Source: Flavobacteriales bacterium
Lineage (GTDB): Bacteria; Bacteroidota; Bacteroidia; Flavobacteriales_C; GCA-002722245
Direction: 5' to 3'
DNA: 64,000 nt
Assembly (NCBI GenBank): GCA_023251095.1
Contig: JAHEZL010000023.1
Span: forward strand, 17,797 to 81,796
Shown here: one piece after another, positions 63,756 to 64,000 of the stretch
How the letters are laid out: each line of letters starts with the position of its first letter
Numbering within the stretch: the first letter of the stretch is position 1
Program-made: the position numbers and the translations under genes
The notes under the pieces: generated by a model
What the model was told of the DNA's origin: nothing
Database searches by the model: none
Seen by the model: the letters and a program-made list of their open reading frames with translations, nothing else

Positions 63756-64000
63756 CTAAACTCTTCTTCTTTTTGGTGGACGACATCCATTGTGAGGAAG
63801 TGGAGTAATGTCAACAATCTCAGTAACTTCAATTCCGTTGTTGTGAACTCCGCGGATAGCACTTTCTCTACCTGCGCCCGGTCCTTTAACAAACACCTTC
63901 ACTCTTCTCAAGCCTTTTTCAAAAGCTACTTTAGAACAGTCTTCAGCACAAACTTGCGCTGCATAAGGAGTGTTCTTTTTAGAACCTCTGAATCCCATTT
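63756..64000 (-). CDS. rpsK: 30S ribosomal protein S11 (5' end outside window)
   Basis: The last 80 complete codons are visible: [71 protein letters not shown], the conserved C-terminal two thirds of S11. The ATG at 63998 is an internal Met (the full protein has about 45 more residues before it), so the gene continues beyond the window edge. The rpsD ATG follows 34 bp after its stop. Confidence 0.97.
   Translation of the reverse strand, partial: MGFRGSKKNTPYAAQVCAEDCSKVAFEKGLRRVKVFVKGPGAGRESAIRGVHNNGIEVTEIVDITPLPHNGCRPPKRRRV

Overview
The window comes from a member of the Bacteroidota. Three things show this. The gene order rpsK-rpsD-rpoA-rplQ-carA-eno is known from that phylum. Many secreted proteins end in type IX secretion (T9SS) sorting domains of both type A and type B. 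Translation starts are A-rich and lack Shine-Dalgarno motifs. Genus and family cannot be fixed from the sequence alone.

Layout. Positions 1-50,700 form an accessory island of very large secreted proteins; twelve carry T9SS C-terminal domains. The recognisable enzymes point to alpha-glucan breakdown: a SusB-like GH97 alpha-glucosidase lipoprotein (1146-3254), a GH13 alpha-amylase (9612-11477) and a tandem array of four GH87-like alpha-1,3-glucanases (25390-33352, minus strand). A further protein (15028-20229) joins two beta-helix domains, a discoidin/CBM32 domain, a GH43 domain and two CBM6 domains. Four proteins (22021-23370, 37530-41501, 42239-47428, 47627-50689) begin with an L-type-lectin-like domain; three of these carry long Ig-like repeat stalks and type B sorting domains. 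Other secreted repeat proteins are at 3379-9606, 12213-14534, 23413-25125 and 34040-37354. A TPR/transmembrane/LuxR-like-HTH protein (20406-22013) is the best local candidate regulator. No SusC/SusD pair is seen in this window.

Regulation. Seven genes or operons of the island, plus one site with no gene behind it, share an upstream module: an (A/T)ATATTT-type box, a dyad TTTGAT-N-ATCAAA about 36 bp downstream, and a promoter-like pair whose -7-like box starts 56-57 bp from the dyad centre in all eight copies. Four copies carry a second ATATTT box exactly 21 bp upstream of the first. The gene-less copy (33800-33905) is followed by a strong terminator and no ORF, so it may make a small RNA. This shared module and the candidate RNA are the most novel items here.

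Positions 50,714-64,000 are more ordinary: a membrane-anchored SGNH-like protein, a TetR-TolC-MFP-RND efflux operon with a palindromic operator before the tetR gene, then the housekeeping block eno, carA, rplQ, rpoA, rpsD and rpsK (cut by the window edge), all on the minus strand.

All alignments and motif spacings were made by eye. Family names rest on recognised motifs, not on database searches.
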